From assembly GCA_049889395.1 (NCBI GenBank), contig JBMHDM010000015.1, forward strand, positions 62,001 through 126,000: DNA of 64,000 nucleotides. Direction: 5' to 3'. Numbering within the stretch: the first letter of the stretch is position 1; every line of letters starts with the position of its first letter. Below the pieces are notes generated by a model. That model worked only from the letters and a program-made list of their open reading frames with translations. It was not told where the DNA came from and did not search any database. This document shows, one piece after another, positions 52,261-62,295 of the stretch. This stretch comes from UBA3537 sp049889395 (GTDB lineage Bacteria > Bacteroidota > Bacteroidia > Flavobacteriales > Flavobacteriaceae). The position numbers and the translations under genes were made by a program.

Positions 52261-55200
52261 TTATTCTTTAAGGGTATTTGGTGTGTTGTTAGTCGACTCT
52301 AAAGAGGCATTAGTTTGACCAATAGTCTCTTTATATTGATTCAACAAAGCTTTAGCTTCTTCTGTAATGTCTGCAAAAGATTCGAAGTTATCAATGACAC
52401 TTTCTAGTATATAGGTTGCTTGAAATGTATCTTCTAAGGCATAAAAATTTTGAGCCATTAAAATGAGTCCTTTTGCAGCAAATGACTTATTATTAGGGTA
52501 TGTTTTTATAAGTTCTTGAATCAACAAATTTGAGTTTTCAAAATCAGAATCTTTATGCTTGAAATATGCTAAATAATAGGTTGCTTCAGCACCATAATTG
52601 CTGGATGATAATTGAAGTATAGTTTCGAAAGAGGTTTTGGCCAAACTGTCTTTTTGTTGTGCCAATGCAGAACGTGCTTTGATGGCCAAAGCATCCTTTT
52701 TAATAAGGCGATTGGTTCTAGTGTCATTTAAAACATTGTTCGAATATTCTATAGCCATGTTGTAAGATTCTTCTTTGAAAAATACTTTCATCAGGTTGGA
52801 TTGTGCAAAGAGAGTATTTTGGGGATTTTTGGATTCCCGCTCCAAACGTTTGAGCAATGAAGTGACTTCCATATTTTGTTCTAAAGCGATGACACAAACT
52901 TTCTGCAAGGCAGGCTCCGTAAATTCGTTATTGGACTGATTGATCACAAACTCGTAGTGTGGCAGAGCATTAATCTTAAGATCTTGACTATAATACAAAT
53001 CAGCCAAATAAAAATGAGCTTGAATTTGACGACTTCCTTGGGTGTAATTCTCAATGTATGAATTAAACAAATTAATAGCACGTTCGATGTTGCTTTCTAA
53101 ATACTGTTTTTCGGCAGCTTCATAAGCAGCCGATTCCAGCTTAATTTCGGTTTTGCTTACATAGGGTAATGTCCCCACCCATTTTGCATAATCGTTAACT
53201 TTTCCGTCGTCAATGTACAACGAACGAACTGAACTAATGGCTTGGTAGGCCTCTGGTGTTGCAGGATACTGCTCTGCTACTTGCTTTAAAACAGCTAGTG
53301 CTTCTAAGTTATCAGATTGGTTGTAAAGTAAGAGCCCCTTCCGTAATAATGATTTTGAAACCAATTTGCTTTTGGGGAAATTTACAATTACATTGTCATA
53401 AAATTCCACTGCAGATTTTGACTTATTAAGTGTATTGTAGGTGTTGGCCAACTCAAAATTTATATCATCTAAATATTTGGAGTTTTTATAAGTCAATACT
53501 GATTTTAGCGTGGAAATCTTAGTCTTAGTTTCCCCTAAAAATCCATAACAAATAGCCATTTGGAATGTGGCATAATCTGAAAAAGGGTCCTTGTTTTGGA
53601 TCAATTTATTATACCATTCAATAGCTTTCGTGTAGTTTTTGGATACAAAATAAGCATCGGCTTTGCGTAGATATGTATCGAACAGCAATAGCTCGTCCCT
53701 ATTTGGTTTGGTAACATAATTCTGAAAAGCTAATATAGCCTTTTCGTATTGTTTTAATTTAAAATAAGTGTACCCTAAATTATATTCTAAATGATTGTTT
53801 TCCAATAAATTAGAATTTGGATTAATCTTACTCTTAAATTCAAGATATCCGTCTAATGCACTTTGAAAATTCAATTGATTAAAATCAATTTCTGCTTTCC
53901 AGAAGTATGCTCTTGCAGAAAGTTCAGGGTCAATTCCACTTGAAATTACCTTCTCGAACAATGATTTTGCAGGCAGCAATTCATTTTGATTATATAACTC
54001 TAATGCCCTGTAAAAGGCTACTTTTTGGTAAACTGGTTTTAGAGCATTTCGCATGTTATCCTCTAACAACATCAGGGCTTCCTTATAATTTTGCGAAGAT
54101 ACATATGAATCAACAAGGAGCGATTCAATAGTATGGGCAAAAGGTGATTTTGGATATTGATTTAAAAAATCTGTCAAGACTTGTGAAACCGAGGCATAGG
54201 GATTCCCTATGTCATAACTTAGCTTGGCATAATTGAGCCATGCGTCTTCTTGAATTTTTAAATTAAATGTCAATTCTGATGCGCTTTTGAAAGCATTTAG
54301 AGCCTCCTCTTTCTGATTATTTTTAATGTAACATTCGGCCAAATGATAGTAGGCATTTTGAGCTAAAGCATTAGTGCCACCAATAATTTTATTGAATTCA
54401 TCAATGGCGTCTTCAAATAAATTCTGCCTGTAATAGGCATATCCAAGCTGATAAAAATCAACATGAGTCCATTTCCCATTTTTGCCTTTGTACTGCTTTA
54501 AATATGGAATTGCTTTGTCGTAATTCTTTAGATAAAAAAAGCTTTCACCAATGATTTTGTTAAGCTCTGAGACTTCATTGGGACTGGTATCGTCAAGAGC
54601 TTTTAATGAAGCGTCAATAGCCTCTTGAAAAGCACCTAGTTTAAATTTCAAATCTGCTTTAAAATAAGCCAATTCCTCACCAAACTGTTGTTCTACATCC
54701 TTACTTTGAAACAGTAATGAGGCCGAATCATAGTCGTCCTGTTGATAGGCCATAAACCCTAAATAATATCGGGCTTGTGAGCCATATTGGTCTGAAAATT
54801 CAACATTTTTAAAACAGGTTTTTGCTTGTTCAAAATTGTCTGTTCGAAAGTTAGAATAACCATATCGAAAGAAAAATAGCTCTTTTTGATGTGTCTTCAG
54901 GTTATCTGGTTCTACGTTTTGATACCATTTTTTGGCATACGCAAATTTGGTTTTATTGAAATAATAATTGCCAGCTTCCAAAAATATTAGATTTCGACGT
55001 GGGCTTGTTGGGTAGTTATCCAAGAAAGATTCCAGCCGACTCTGAGCCGAAGGAAGATTAAGCCGAATAGCGCATACCGCCGTGAAATAAGAAGCATTAT
55101 AAGTAATTTGAGGACTATTGCTTTTGGTTACCAAGTTTGAGAATAGGACTTGAGCGGGTTTATACTGACCAATATCGAACAGGGCTACGGCACGATTAAA

Positions 55201-55296
55201 ATTTAATTGATCCGTTGAACTGGATTTGCTAATTTGACTCTGTGATATCCAATTAAAACATAAAAAAATTACAATAAGTCGTAATTTATAAGTCAT
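52261..55296 (-). CDS. Large exported TPR-repeat protein
   Basis: 1011 residues from the ATG at 55296, preferred because it gives a clean signal peptide (TYKLRLIVIFLCFNWISQSQ) and lies after a TATATTTG -7 element (55328-55321); the longer frame would use a TTG within that element. After the signal there are many tetratricopeptide repeats over the whole length (for example AYYHLAECYIKNNQKEEAL, YNLGYTYFKLKQYEKAI). There is no lipobox, so it should be periplasmic. It precedes the beta-barrel gene by 7 bp, suggesting a periplasmic partner for the barrel. Confidence 0.88.
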   Translation of the reverse strand: MTYKLRLIVIFLCFNWISQSQISKSSSTDQLNFNRAVALFDIGQYKPAQVLFSNLVTKSNSPQITYNASYFTAVCAIRLNLPSAQSRLESFLDNYPTSPRRNLIFLEAGNYYFNKTKFAYAKKWYQNVEPDNLKTHQKELFFFRYGYSNFRTDNFEQAKTCFKNVEFSDQYGSQARYYLGFMAYQQDDYDSASLLFQSKDVEQQFGEELAYFKADLKFKLGAFQEAIDASLKALDDTSPNEVSELNKIIGESFFYLKNYDKAIPYLKQYKGKNGKWTHVDFYQLGYAYYRQNLFEDAIDEFNKIIGGTNALAQNAYYHLAECYIKNNQKEEALNAFKSASELTFNLKIQEDAWLNYAKLSYDIGNPYASVSQVLTDFLNQYPKSPFAHTIESLLVDSYVSSQNYKEALMLLEDNMRNALKPVYQKVAFYRALELYNQNELLPAKSLFEKVISSGIDPELSARAYFWKAEIDFNQLNFQSALDGYLEFKSKINPNSNLLENNHLEYNLGYTYFKLKQYEKAILAFQNYVTKPNRDELLLFDTYLRKADAYFVSKNYTKAIEWYNKLIQNKDPFSDYATFQMAICYGFLGETKTKISTLKSVLTYKNSKYLDDINFELANTYNTLNKSKSAVEFYDNVIVNFPKSKLVSKSLLRKGLLLYNQSDNLEALAVLKQVAEQYPATPEAYQAISSVRSLYIDDGKVNDYAKWVGTLPYVSKTEIKLESAAYEAAEKQYLESNIERAINLFNSYIENYTQGSRQIQAHFYLADLYYSQDLKINALPHYEFVINQSNNEFTEPALQKVCVIALEQNMEVTSLLKRLERESKNPQNTLFAQSNLMKVFFKEESYNMAIEYSNNVLNDTRTNRLIKKDALAIKARSALAQQKDSLAKTSFETILQLSSSNYGAEATYYLAYFKHKDSDFENSNLLIQELIKTYPNNKSFAAKGLILMAQNFYALEDTFQATYILESVIDNFESFADITEEAKALLNQYKETIGQTNASLESTNNTPNTLKE

Positions 55297-55320
55297 AGCT
55301 TTTGGTACAAACATCTTGTT

Positions 55321-55328
55321 CAAATATA
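55321..55328 (-). promoter_or_regulatory. Candidate -7 element of the TPR/barrel pair
   Basis: TATATTTG on the minus strand, 25 bp before the chosen ATG at 55296. The -33 region has TTG at too short a spacing (12 bp), so the call rests on the -7 box alone. Confidence 0.45.
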
Positions 55329-55462
55329 AACTATATAACGCAAAAAATTTATTTTAATTACATCTAAAGTTGAAAGTAAAACTTTTCGTTAAACTAAATT
55401 TTATTGAAATTTGATATTTGTATCAATTAGTGATACTTTTATGGAAAATATTCAATATAACA

Positions 55463-56149
55463 ATGTCCTCCTCCGTTCTAAAACTAGAAAACGTTTCCAT
55501 TTTTCAAAGTAAAAATATGATTTTGAATGCTGTTAATATCGATATCAAAGAAGGTGATTTTGTCTATTTGATTGGAAAAACAGGATCTGGAAAAAGTAGT
55601 CTTCTGAAAACACTTTACGGTGATTTGACTTTGACCAATGGAAAAGGACAAATTGTAGGCTTCGATTTGGCGGCAATGAAAGATAAGGACATTCCATTTT
55701 TGAGACGAAAACTAGGGATCATTTTTCAAGACTTCAAACTACTAAATGACCGTACCGTTAGTAGCAATTTAGAATTTGTACTTAAGGCGACTGGGTGGAA
55801 GGATCGTAAACTGATTCAAAATCAAATTGTTGCAGTTTTAACCAAAGTAAGCATGCAAACTAAAGGACACAAATTTCCTCATGAGCTTTCTGGCGGTGAA
55901 CAACAGCGGGTAGCCATTGCCAGAGCACTATTGAATGATCCTGAACTCATTTTGGCAGATGAACCAACTGGTAATTTAGACCCTCAAACTAGCATTGAAG
56001 TTATGCAAGTTTTACAGGAGCTTAATAAAAAAGGTAACACCATTTTTATGGCCACTCACGACTATGCTTTGATCTTGAAATATCCCAGCAAAACTCTAAA
56101 ATGCGAGGACAGTAAAGTCTTCGAAGTGGTTCAGCGAAAAGCTGTTTAG
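55463..56149 (+). CDS. ftsE: FtsE-like cell division ABC ATPase
   Basis: 228 residues from the ATG at 55463 (MSSSVLKLENVSIFQ). Walker A is GKTGSGKSS, the signature is LSGGEQQRVAIARAL, Walker B is LILADEPTGNLD and the switch His is in ATHDYAL. The short size and DFKLLNDRTV are those of FtsE, the ATPase that with FtsX drives septal peptidoglycan hydrolases; ftsX is not beside it, which is usual in Bacteroidota. It is divergent from the TPR gene and its end overlaps the 2OG oxygenase gene by 4 bp. Confidence 0.88.
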   Translation: MSSSVLKLENVSIFQSKNMILNAVNIDIKEGDFVYLIGKTGSGKSSLLKTLYGDLTLTNGKGQIVGFDLAAMKDKDIPFLRRKLGIIFQDFKLLNDRTVSSNLEFVLKATGWKDRKLIQNQIVAVLTKVSMQTKGHKFPHELSGGEQQRVAIARALLNDPELILADEPTGNLDPQTSIEVMQVLQELNKKGNTIFMATHDYALILKYPSKTLKCEDSKVFEVVQRKAV

Positions 56150-56979
56150 TCAGATTTTTTTTGATTGTCGTAAACATGACGGTTTTTGACAATACCTTTT
56201 CTAAAAACCTGTCTTAAAGACATTCTAAATTTAGCATCTAATTTTAATATAAAATCCATTAATCTTCGATTTGGTCGCCCCCTAAAACTGGTAACATGAA
56301 AACGATCTTTTTCAGACATTGAATAATCTGAAAAATAATAATTTGAAACACAACAACGAACACCTGATGAATTTATTTTGGATACCGAATGCCATGATTT
56401 GTGATGGGTTGCCATGACTACTAACCTATTGAATTTACTCTCTATGGTCAGAGGATCCTGTTTGAGACCGTTGGACCAAAGTTCCAGATGACCACCATTT
56501 TCTAACGACCAATTTGGCGTAACATAATACAAAAGGTTAAAAACACGCCACCGCTCTCTATCCTTATCATGTGAATTGTCTAGGTGTGGATTAAGAAAAT
56601 TTGCTTTTTTCATAAGAGATAAACCGCCAGCGTAAAGATTTTTATCTGCATAAAGAGATTTAATATTCAAATTATCGCGAAAAAAATCTAAAATTCTTGA
56701 ATCCTGAAAAGCGTATGTTATGGCTTTCATCAAACCATCATATTGATTCATTTGATAGGCCACATATTTATACTCTCTGATACTTTTTTTTAAAACAGAT
56801 TGATCTGTTGTAGGAAATTTATCATAAATTTCGTTGGCTATTGATACTGGTAGTAAATCATCAACAAAAAAATATCCAATATTATCAACAGATTTTTGGT
56901 ATGATGTAATGATTTCATCTTTTTTTAATTCTAGTTTTACTAAAATTAAATCTGCTAAACTTGCTGGTGTGTGAACCAT
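56146..56979 (-). CDS. 2-oxoglutarate/Fe(II) oxygenase (prolyl-4-hydroxylase-like), glycan-cluster associated
   Basis: 277 residues. The double-stranded beta-helix core shows HxD in NPHLDNS, the distal His in SWHSV and the 2-oxoglutarate Arg in GVRCC. LEVLYYVTPNW-like FNLLYYVTPNW and GGHLELW fit the 2OG-FeII_Oxy family seen in surface-polysaccharide loci. Its substrate is unknown. It faces the FtsE-like gene with a 4-bp overlap and is divergent from the GT2 gene. Confidence 0.85.
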   Translation of the reverse strand: MVHTPASLADLILVKLELKKDEIITSYQKSVDNIGYFFVDDLLPVSIANEIYDKFPTTDQSVLKKSIREYKYVAYQMNQYDGLMKAITYAFQDSRILDFFRDNLNIKSLYADKNLYAGGLSLMKKANFLNPHLDNSHDKDRERWRVFNLLYYVTPNWSLENGGHLELWSNGLKQDPLTIESKFNRLVVMATHHKSWHSVSKINSSGVRCCVSNYYFSDYSMSEKDRFHVTSFRGRPNRRLMDFILKLDAKFRMSLRQVFRKGIVKNRHVYDNQKKSD

Positions 56980-57069
56980 TTTGCGAGTGTTTGTATCATT
57001 TTTTTTAAAAGTAACTCATTTGTAGTAATAAAAAAATAAAAATTGTAATTTGTACGACTATTATTGTCT

Positions 57070-57957
57070 ATGCTTTCCATTCTAGTTCCGATTTACAACT
57101 GCATTGTTATTAAATTAATTGAAACCATTCATAAACAATTGGAGCGTTCTAATATTGACTACGAAATTATTTGTTTGGATGATGCGTCAAAAAGTCATTT
57201 CACAACCCAAAATAAAGTTGTAGAATCATATACAAATACCCGTTATATTGTGTTATCCCAAAATACAGGTAGAGCGATTGCCAAGCATCAATTGTGTCAA
57301 AAAGCGACCTACCCTTGGATTCTGTTTTTAGATGCTGATGTGGAAATAACCAACCCACAATTCATTCAAAATTATCTAAGCCATATTGATAGCAATTTTG
57401 ACTTCATATTTGGTGGATTTACTTACAAGACAAATCAACCTGATTCGGATTCCGTACTTCGGTGGAAATATGGCAAAGCACACGAGAGTGTTCCTGCCAG
57501 TCAGAGAAATAAACTACCCTACAAGGTGACAATTGCGGCTAATGTTTTGGCCAAAAAAGAAAGTTATTTGTCACTTGGCATAGACACTTTTGGGCAAAAC
57601 TATGGTATGGACCTTTTGATAGGAACCATGCTGAAGAAGCTCAAAAAACATGTACTTCATATCGACAACCCCGTGTATCATATTGGTTTAGAGCAAAATA
57701 AAGTTTACATACAAAAAAAAGAACGGGCGGCTAATTCGTTGTTAAAACAATATTATGATGGTGTCAAAGAATCATCAAATACACTTCTGAATACATTTAT
57801 TGCGTTAAAAAAATTTAAACTCAATTTTTTATTAGCTGCCCTTTTCCGATTCTTTAAACCAAAAATGATAAAGAATTTAACAAGTTCTAATCCGAATATC
57901 AAAATTTTTCAATTTTACAGAATATCATACATGTGTTGGAAAGATTTAAATCCCTGA
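57070..57957 (+). CDS. Glycosyltransferase family 2 (glycan cluster)
   Basis: 295 residues from the ATG at 57070 (MLSILVPIYNC); a TTG two codons upstream is unneeded. GT-A features: LDDAS, NTGRAIAKHQL and the DxD motif LDADVE (about 92-97). It should transfer a sugar in surface-glycan synthesis. It is the only plus-strand gene of the cluster; its TGA (57955-57957) directly abuts the stop of the convergent GT4 gene. Confidence 0.88.
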   Translation: MLSILVPIYNCIVIKLIETIHKQLERSNIDYEIICLDDASKSHFTTQNKVVESYTNTRYIVLSQNTGRAIAKHQLCQKATYPWILFLDADVEITNPQFIQNYLSHIDSNFDFIFGGFTYKTNQPDSDSVLRWKYGKAHESVPASQRNKLPYKVTIAANVLAKKESYLSLGIDTFGQNYGMDLLIGTMLKKLKKHVLHIDNPVYHIGLEQNKVYIQKKERAANSLLKQYYDGVKESSNTLLNTFIALKKFKLNFLLAALFRFFKPKMIKNLTSSNPNIKIFQFYRISYMCWKDLNP

Positions 57958-59094
57958 CTATAATTGTTTTTCAAACAAAATATTAGCCCATATCTTGGAA
58001 ATCTGATTAATTGAAAATTTATCGACACTTGTCTTGGCATTTTTCCTACAACGATTGTAAAGGATATGATTTTCAACCATTAAATTAAAAGCCTGAGCTA
58101 ACGCTTTGGGTTTATGATTTTCGACTAATAAACCATTGTTTTTGTGTGAAATAATTTCATTAGGCCCTGCAACGCAATCGACTGAGACTACTGGCACTCC
58201 CAGTGCCAAACTTTCGATGAGTACCATAGGAAACCCCTCAAATTTGCTAGTTAGGGTAGAGAAAATAGCTTTTGAAATAATTAAATCTGGTTGACTAGTG
58301 TATGGGACAAAATGAACAAAATTTGATAGTTCAAATTTATTAATTTTGGTTTTTAACTTTAAAACATCAGGGCCATCGCCCAAAATAACCAAATGAATAT
58401 TGTTTTGTTTTAAATTAGAACGTTTATAGGCGTCCAACAATAAACTGATATTTTTTATTGAATCATCCACCCGACCAAAAAACAAGATGTAATTTTGGGG
58501 TAAATCAATGATCTTTTCAGGCTGAATTGACTGAATTGATGGCAAAGCATTATAGACTGTACTAATGTTCTCAAACTCATATTTCTCGTAAACAAGGTTA
58601 TGAACAGCTTTTGAAACACATGCTATGGACGTCGCATTCGTATAAAGTAGCCGCGAAAGGAATTTTGATGATGGAAAATAATTATTCAGAAATGAACTAT
58701 GAACGACATATATGACATTCTGATTGGCATAAAGCAATTTATTGATCATAAATTGTTTGAAAAATGTTGGTCTTGCACGACTGTCAATAATATAATCAAA
58801 TTGTTCTGTTTGAAGATAATTATAAAACACCCAAAACCGTTTAATTCTACCCCAAACACTATCATTTTTTTCTTTTAGAATTCCAAGATTTAACAACACG
58901 CCTTTAAAGTCATAATCGATACTATTCATAACAGAAATAAGGTGTATCTTATGACCTAATTTCGAGAGTACGAAAGATAAATTTGCAGAGGATTTTTGAG
59001 CACCTCCCCCACCCAAAGACGATGTTACTATCGCTATTTTTAGTTGGGATTTACTCACGTGACTGGGAATATGTGGTGTCGTAGTTTTTATCAT
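57958..59094 (-). CDS. Glycosyltransferase family 4 (GT-B fold)
   Basis: 378 residues with GT4 features: an early SLGGGGAQKSSANL acceptor loop, YILFFGRVDDSIKNIS and the donor-binding E-x7-E region (SKFEGFPMVLIESLALGVPVVS, about 295-315). The closest general class is the WaaG/GtfA-type N-acetylhexosamine or hexose transferases. The ATG at 59094 overlaps the end of the phosphoethanolamine-transferase-like gene by 44 bp; a GTG at 59058 would avoid most of it and keep the fold intact. Confidence 0.88.
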   Translation of the reverse strand: MIKTTTPHIPSHVSKSQLKIAIVTSSLGGGGAQKSSANLSFVLSKLGHKIHLISVMNSIDYDFKGVLLNLGILKEKNDSVWGRIKRFWVFYNYLQTEQFDYIIDSRARPTFFKQFMINKLLYANQNVIYVVHSSFLNNYFPSSKFLSRLLYTNATSIACVSKAVHNLVYEKYEFENISTVYNALPSIQSIQPEKIIDLPQNYILFFGRVDDSIKNISLLLDAYKRSNLKQNNIHLVILGDGPDVLKLKTKINKFELSNFVHFVPYTSQPDLIISKAIFSTLTSKFEGFPMVLIESLALGVPVVSVDCVAGPNEIISHKNNGLLVENHKPKALAQAFNLMVENHILYNRCRKNAKTSVDKFSINQISKIWANILFEKQL

Positions 59095-60676
59095 TTAACA
59101 AAAGGCGTTTTCTGGGTCTGAAATATTCAGAGAAAATACTTCTTGTGGAATCAACTACATTGGATTTAATTTGCAACAGATTGGCCATACTATGAAAAAA
59201 ATCGTCTGTCATGTATGATCGATCCGGAGCATAAGTTAGATTGGCTTCTTTTTTATAATCTTCAGATTGCCACAAAATGAAGGGAACCTCATACATGCTT
59301 TTTGTGGCTACATCTTCATTGTGACCCGCAAAATCAGCATCTTGAAATAACTCCTCTCCATGATCGGACACATATAAAACTGCACTTTGAGTATTTAATT
59401 GTTTAATTTGTTCTATAATCGAACGAATTATAAAATCATTGTAATAAACTGCGTTATCATAATGATTGACAGTTTTAATATTTGAGGGAGAAGCATGCCT
59501 AATATTTGGTGGGTTATCTCTAAAAATAATCTGATTTTCTGGGTAGCGATTTTGATACAGCATGTGGGTACCAGCTAGGTGAATTACTATAAATTTTGGA
59601 GCAGAGCTGGGTGATTCCAATAGAGTATTCAATTCTGGCAATAAGGATTCATCCAATATTCTGTTATGGCGCCCATGCATAGTGGTCAAGAAATTGGTTT
59701 TTTGAGAAGAACGAGCCATTTTAGTAATCAAACTTTCATACATTCCAATTGGCCGTTGATTAGATAGCCAATGGGTCTGAAACCCTGCGGTATTTGCTAA
59801 TTGAACAATCGACCCCTGTAAAATCAGATTTGGATTTTCGTAATTACCCAAAGTGAGCATTTTGCTAACAGATTCAATAGTATGCGAATTGGAACTTATG
59901 ACATCATTGTAAATCCAAAGTTCATCTGATAACTTACTTAAATTTGGCGTGGTCTGACGTTGATAACCATAAATACCTAAATTTGAGCGGACAGTCGATT
60001 CGCCTAGTATGAGAACAAATACACCAGACTCATCTTTGGTCAGAGGAGATGTGGCGTCTCTAAAATTACCCTTTGGATTGTTGGCGTAGTCCTCTAAATT
60101 CTTTGAAACTTCTGAATACTCAACATAGGACTTGGCAAACAAGTATGGTAGATTATATATAATGTGAGTTGAAAATTTTAAATAACCAATACTGATTATA
60201 ATGATCAAAATTATCTGTAAAGAATATCTTGAAAAAGTGGATGCAATGGTTTGATATTGCTTATTTAGTTTCTTTAGGGAAAAAATGATTAAACAAAATA
60301 GTATGACTGCTGAGACAATTTCATGGAAGCCTATGTAAGATTCTAAAAATTCGATGGATTCATCTGAATTACTGTCGAAAACTAAATAAAGTGTTGAAGC
60401 ACTAACAAACACTTTAAACAATAAATAATACAGCGTTTCTAGGATCAACATGACACTAAATCCAACGTAGGCGATGAGACCACAGAAACGTCTTATTTTA
60501 TGATTTCTGACCAGAAGTGAGAAACTCACTAAAACTAATGCAAAAAGGCAATTCTCGATGACATTAAAAATGATTTCGTGCTCATATTTGCATTGAACTA
60601 AAACAAGCAAAAAAGCCAATAACACTATTGCTAAGTAGCTGAAATACAAATTTTTGAAAACATTTAAACGCTGCAT
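59051..60676 (-). CDS. Phosphoethanolamine-transferase-like membrane sulfatase-fold enzyme (EptA/CptA type)
   Basis: 541 residues: five N-terminal membrane helices (about 12-185), then a periplasmic alkaline-phosphatase-fold domain. Metal/catalytic features are LGESTVRSNLGIYGYQR, SHTIESVSKML with the nucleophile Thr, LHLAGTHMLY-type VIHLAGTHM, and SDHGEELF...AGHNEDVA. Such enzymes move phosphoethanolamine from phosphatidylethanolamine to lipid A or a glycan; with a flippase and GTs as neighbours the acceptor may be the surface glycan. It overlaps the GT4 gene by 44 bp and follows the flippase by 12 bp. Confidence 0.9.
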   Translation of the reverse strand: MQRLNVFKNLYFSYLAIVLLAFLLVLVQCKYEHEIIFNVIENCLFALVLVSFSLLVRNHKIRRFCGLIAYVGFSVMLILETLYYLLFKVFVSASTLYLVFDSNSDESIEFLESYIGFHEIVSAVILFCLIIFSLKKLNKQYQTIASTFSRYSLQIILIIIISIGYLKFSTHIIYNLPYLFAKSYVEYSEVSKNLEDYANNPKGNFRDATSPLTKDESGVFVLILGESTVRSNLGIYGYQRQTTPNLSKLSDELWIYNDVISSNSHTIESVSKMLTLGNYENPNLILQGSIVQLANTAGFQTHWLSNQRPIGMYESLITKMARSSQKTNFLTTMHGRHNRILDESLLPELNTLLESPSSAPKFIVIHLAGTHMLYQNRYPENQIIFRDNPPNIRHASPSNIKTVNHYDNAVYYNDFIIRSIIEQIKQLNTQSAVLYVSDHGEELFQDADFAGHNEDVATKSMYEVPFILWQSEDYKKEANLTYAPDRSYMTDDFFHSMANLLQIKSNVVDSTRSIFSEYFRPRKRLLLNDKNYDTTYSQSRE

Positions 60677-60688
60677 CTTATTGTGGTT

Positions 60689-61978
60689 TTATAGCGAACG
60701 ATTATGACCGAAAAGATTATTCCTGAGAATGAACATTACAACCCCTAAATATATCAAATTGCTGAAAAATAATCCCATTACAACACCTTCAATTTGATTT
60801 GTTTCTATTAATTGCTGACCAAAAATATAATACAAAATTAGACCCAACAACTGTGTGAAAACAAATTGAGTGATTTGTTTTTTGGCTAAAAACTTAAAAG
60901 ACATAATATTAGCTATAAATCGAGTAAAATCTGCAAAAAGTTGCCATTTAAACAGTAGGGTCATTCCAAGAAATGTCTCATTATAGATGAACAAAACGAT
61001 ATATTCCCGAAGGATATAAACCAAAATCATTCCCGTTGTGACCAATGGGATTAATGATTTATAAATTGACTTTAACTCTGTTCGAAATTCAAAAGTGGTT
61101 TTAATCTGAGCATATCTGGGAAGAATATAAAGCGAAAAAACTGCCAATAGAAATTGCATATAAATTTTTGAAATGGAGGACATCGCCGTCCATATTCCTG
61201 CGTCATTCTCACTTAAACGTTCAGAAATTGATGTTCTAAAATTAATATCAACCAAATTTGAACATACCGTTGCAACAAAAGAAACTAATGTAAACCCAAG
61301 AAGCACCTTGAGCATTGGTGTTTTAAAATTCAAATTGGTAAAACGAATGTATTCATTTAAAGTTTTACCAAAAAGTCCAATCGTTATGATAAACTGAATA
61401 ATTGGGGTTATGGCAATGGCCAATAGTACACCATTAATATTATGGTAATATAAACTAACCAATAGTAAAAGAGATGCCAAAGCATACCATATAATTTCAA
61501 TTTTAGCATGAATTTTATAGCACGACAGCCCACTAATAACACCATAAAAAATACGGTTCATGGCAATACAAGGAACCACCACGGCCATTAGCTTAAAAAC
61601 AAGCTGATATTCTTCGGAAAATAATAACCAAACCGACAGTTGTGTTGCACCAAAAAAAAGGCCTAAAGACAGCACCAACGTGGACAGCCCAGAAAGAACA
61701 TAAACTGTTGAGAATAGCTTTTTTAGTCCATATTGATCAGATTTATACTCGGAAACATACTTCACCACACCGTTGAATACTCCAAAAGTGGACAAACTGG
61801 TTAATATCCCAGATAAATTTCTAATTTGACCCACTTTTGCAATACCTGACTGACCGGTATATTGAGCCAAAAGGTTTTGAACAATTAATGAGATCACTAA
61901 TCGAATACCGACCACAATAGTGTTCAAAGATGTGATCTTAAGTATGAGATTATTAGAAATAAATTTTGGTAATTTCAA
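60689..61978 (-). CDS. Polysaccharide flippase (O-antigen translocase, Wzx-like MATE-fold)
   Basis: 429 residues with about 12-14 membrane segments and no soluble domain. The N-terminal SGIAKVGQIRNLSGILTSLSTFG resembles the O-antigen translocase group of the Polysacc_synt family. It should flip lipid-linked oligosaccharides across the inner membrane. It begins the flippase-transferase-GT4 run, 86 bp after the YgjV-like gene. Confidence 0.88.
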   Translation of the reverse strand: MKLPKFISNNLILKITSLNTIVVGIRLVISLIVQNLLAQYTGQSGIAKVGQIRNLSGILTSLSTFGVFNGVVKYVSEYKSDQYGLKKLFSTVYVLSGLSTLVLSLGLFFGATQLSVWLLFSEEYQLVFKLMAVVVPCIAMNRIFYGVISGLSCYKIHAKIEIIWYALASLLLLVSLYYHNINGVLLAIAITPIIQFIITIGLFGKTLNEYIRFTNLNFKTPMLKVLLGFTLVSFVATVCSNLVDINFRTSISERLSENDAGIWTAMSSISKIYMQFLLAVFSLYILPRYAQIKTTFEFRTELKSIYKSLIPLVTTGMILVYILREYIVLFIYNETFLGMTLLFKWQLFADFTRFIANIMSFKFLAKKQITQFVFTQLLGLILYYIFGQQLIETNQIEGVVMGLFFSNLIYLGVVMFILRNNLFGHNRSL

Positions 61979-62064
61979 AACGAAAAATGGTTTACTAAAA
62001 CATATGAATATGTTCTAAACGCCTGACTTTAATATTTGTTGCGCATATTAAAAAGATTTTAAAT

Positions 62065-62295
62065 TTACTTTTTTTTCTTCAAAATCAAATAATATAAATT
62101 AATACCAAAAATTGCAGCATTAGAAAGAATAACTGGAGTGGATGATATCTTTAAACCATAAACGATGAATAACATACAGGCAATAGAATTGACAATACGC
62201 AAAGAGTTCAACGTCTTCATGGTGAAAGAACTCAGAAGAATAACTGTAGCTATATATCCGATCCATTCTGTGGTTGGGATGCCTAAAAACTCCAT
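62065..62295 (-). CDS. Small YgjV-like membrane protein
   Basis: 76 residues with three membrane helices (about 8-28, 31-49, 54-71). WIGYIATVILLSSFTMKTLNSLRIVN matches the YgjV/PQ-loop-like small proteins (the stretch SSFTMKTLNSLR is the clearest part). In databases such proteins are often mislabelled uroporphyrinogen decarboxylase; nothing here supports that. Function unknown. Its ATG abuts the bipA stop, so it is translated with bipA. Confidence 0.78.
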   Translation of the reverse strand: MEFLGIPTTEWIGYIATVILLSSFTMKTLNSLRIVNSIACMLFIVYGLKISSTPVILSNAAIFGINLYYLILKKKK

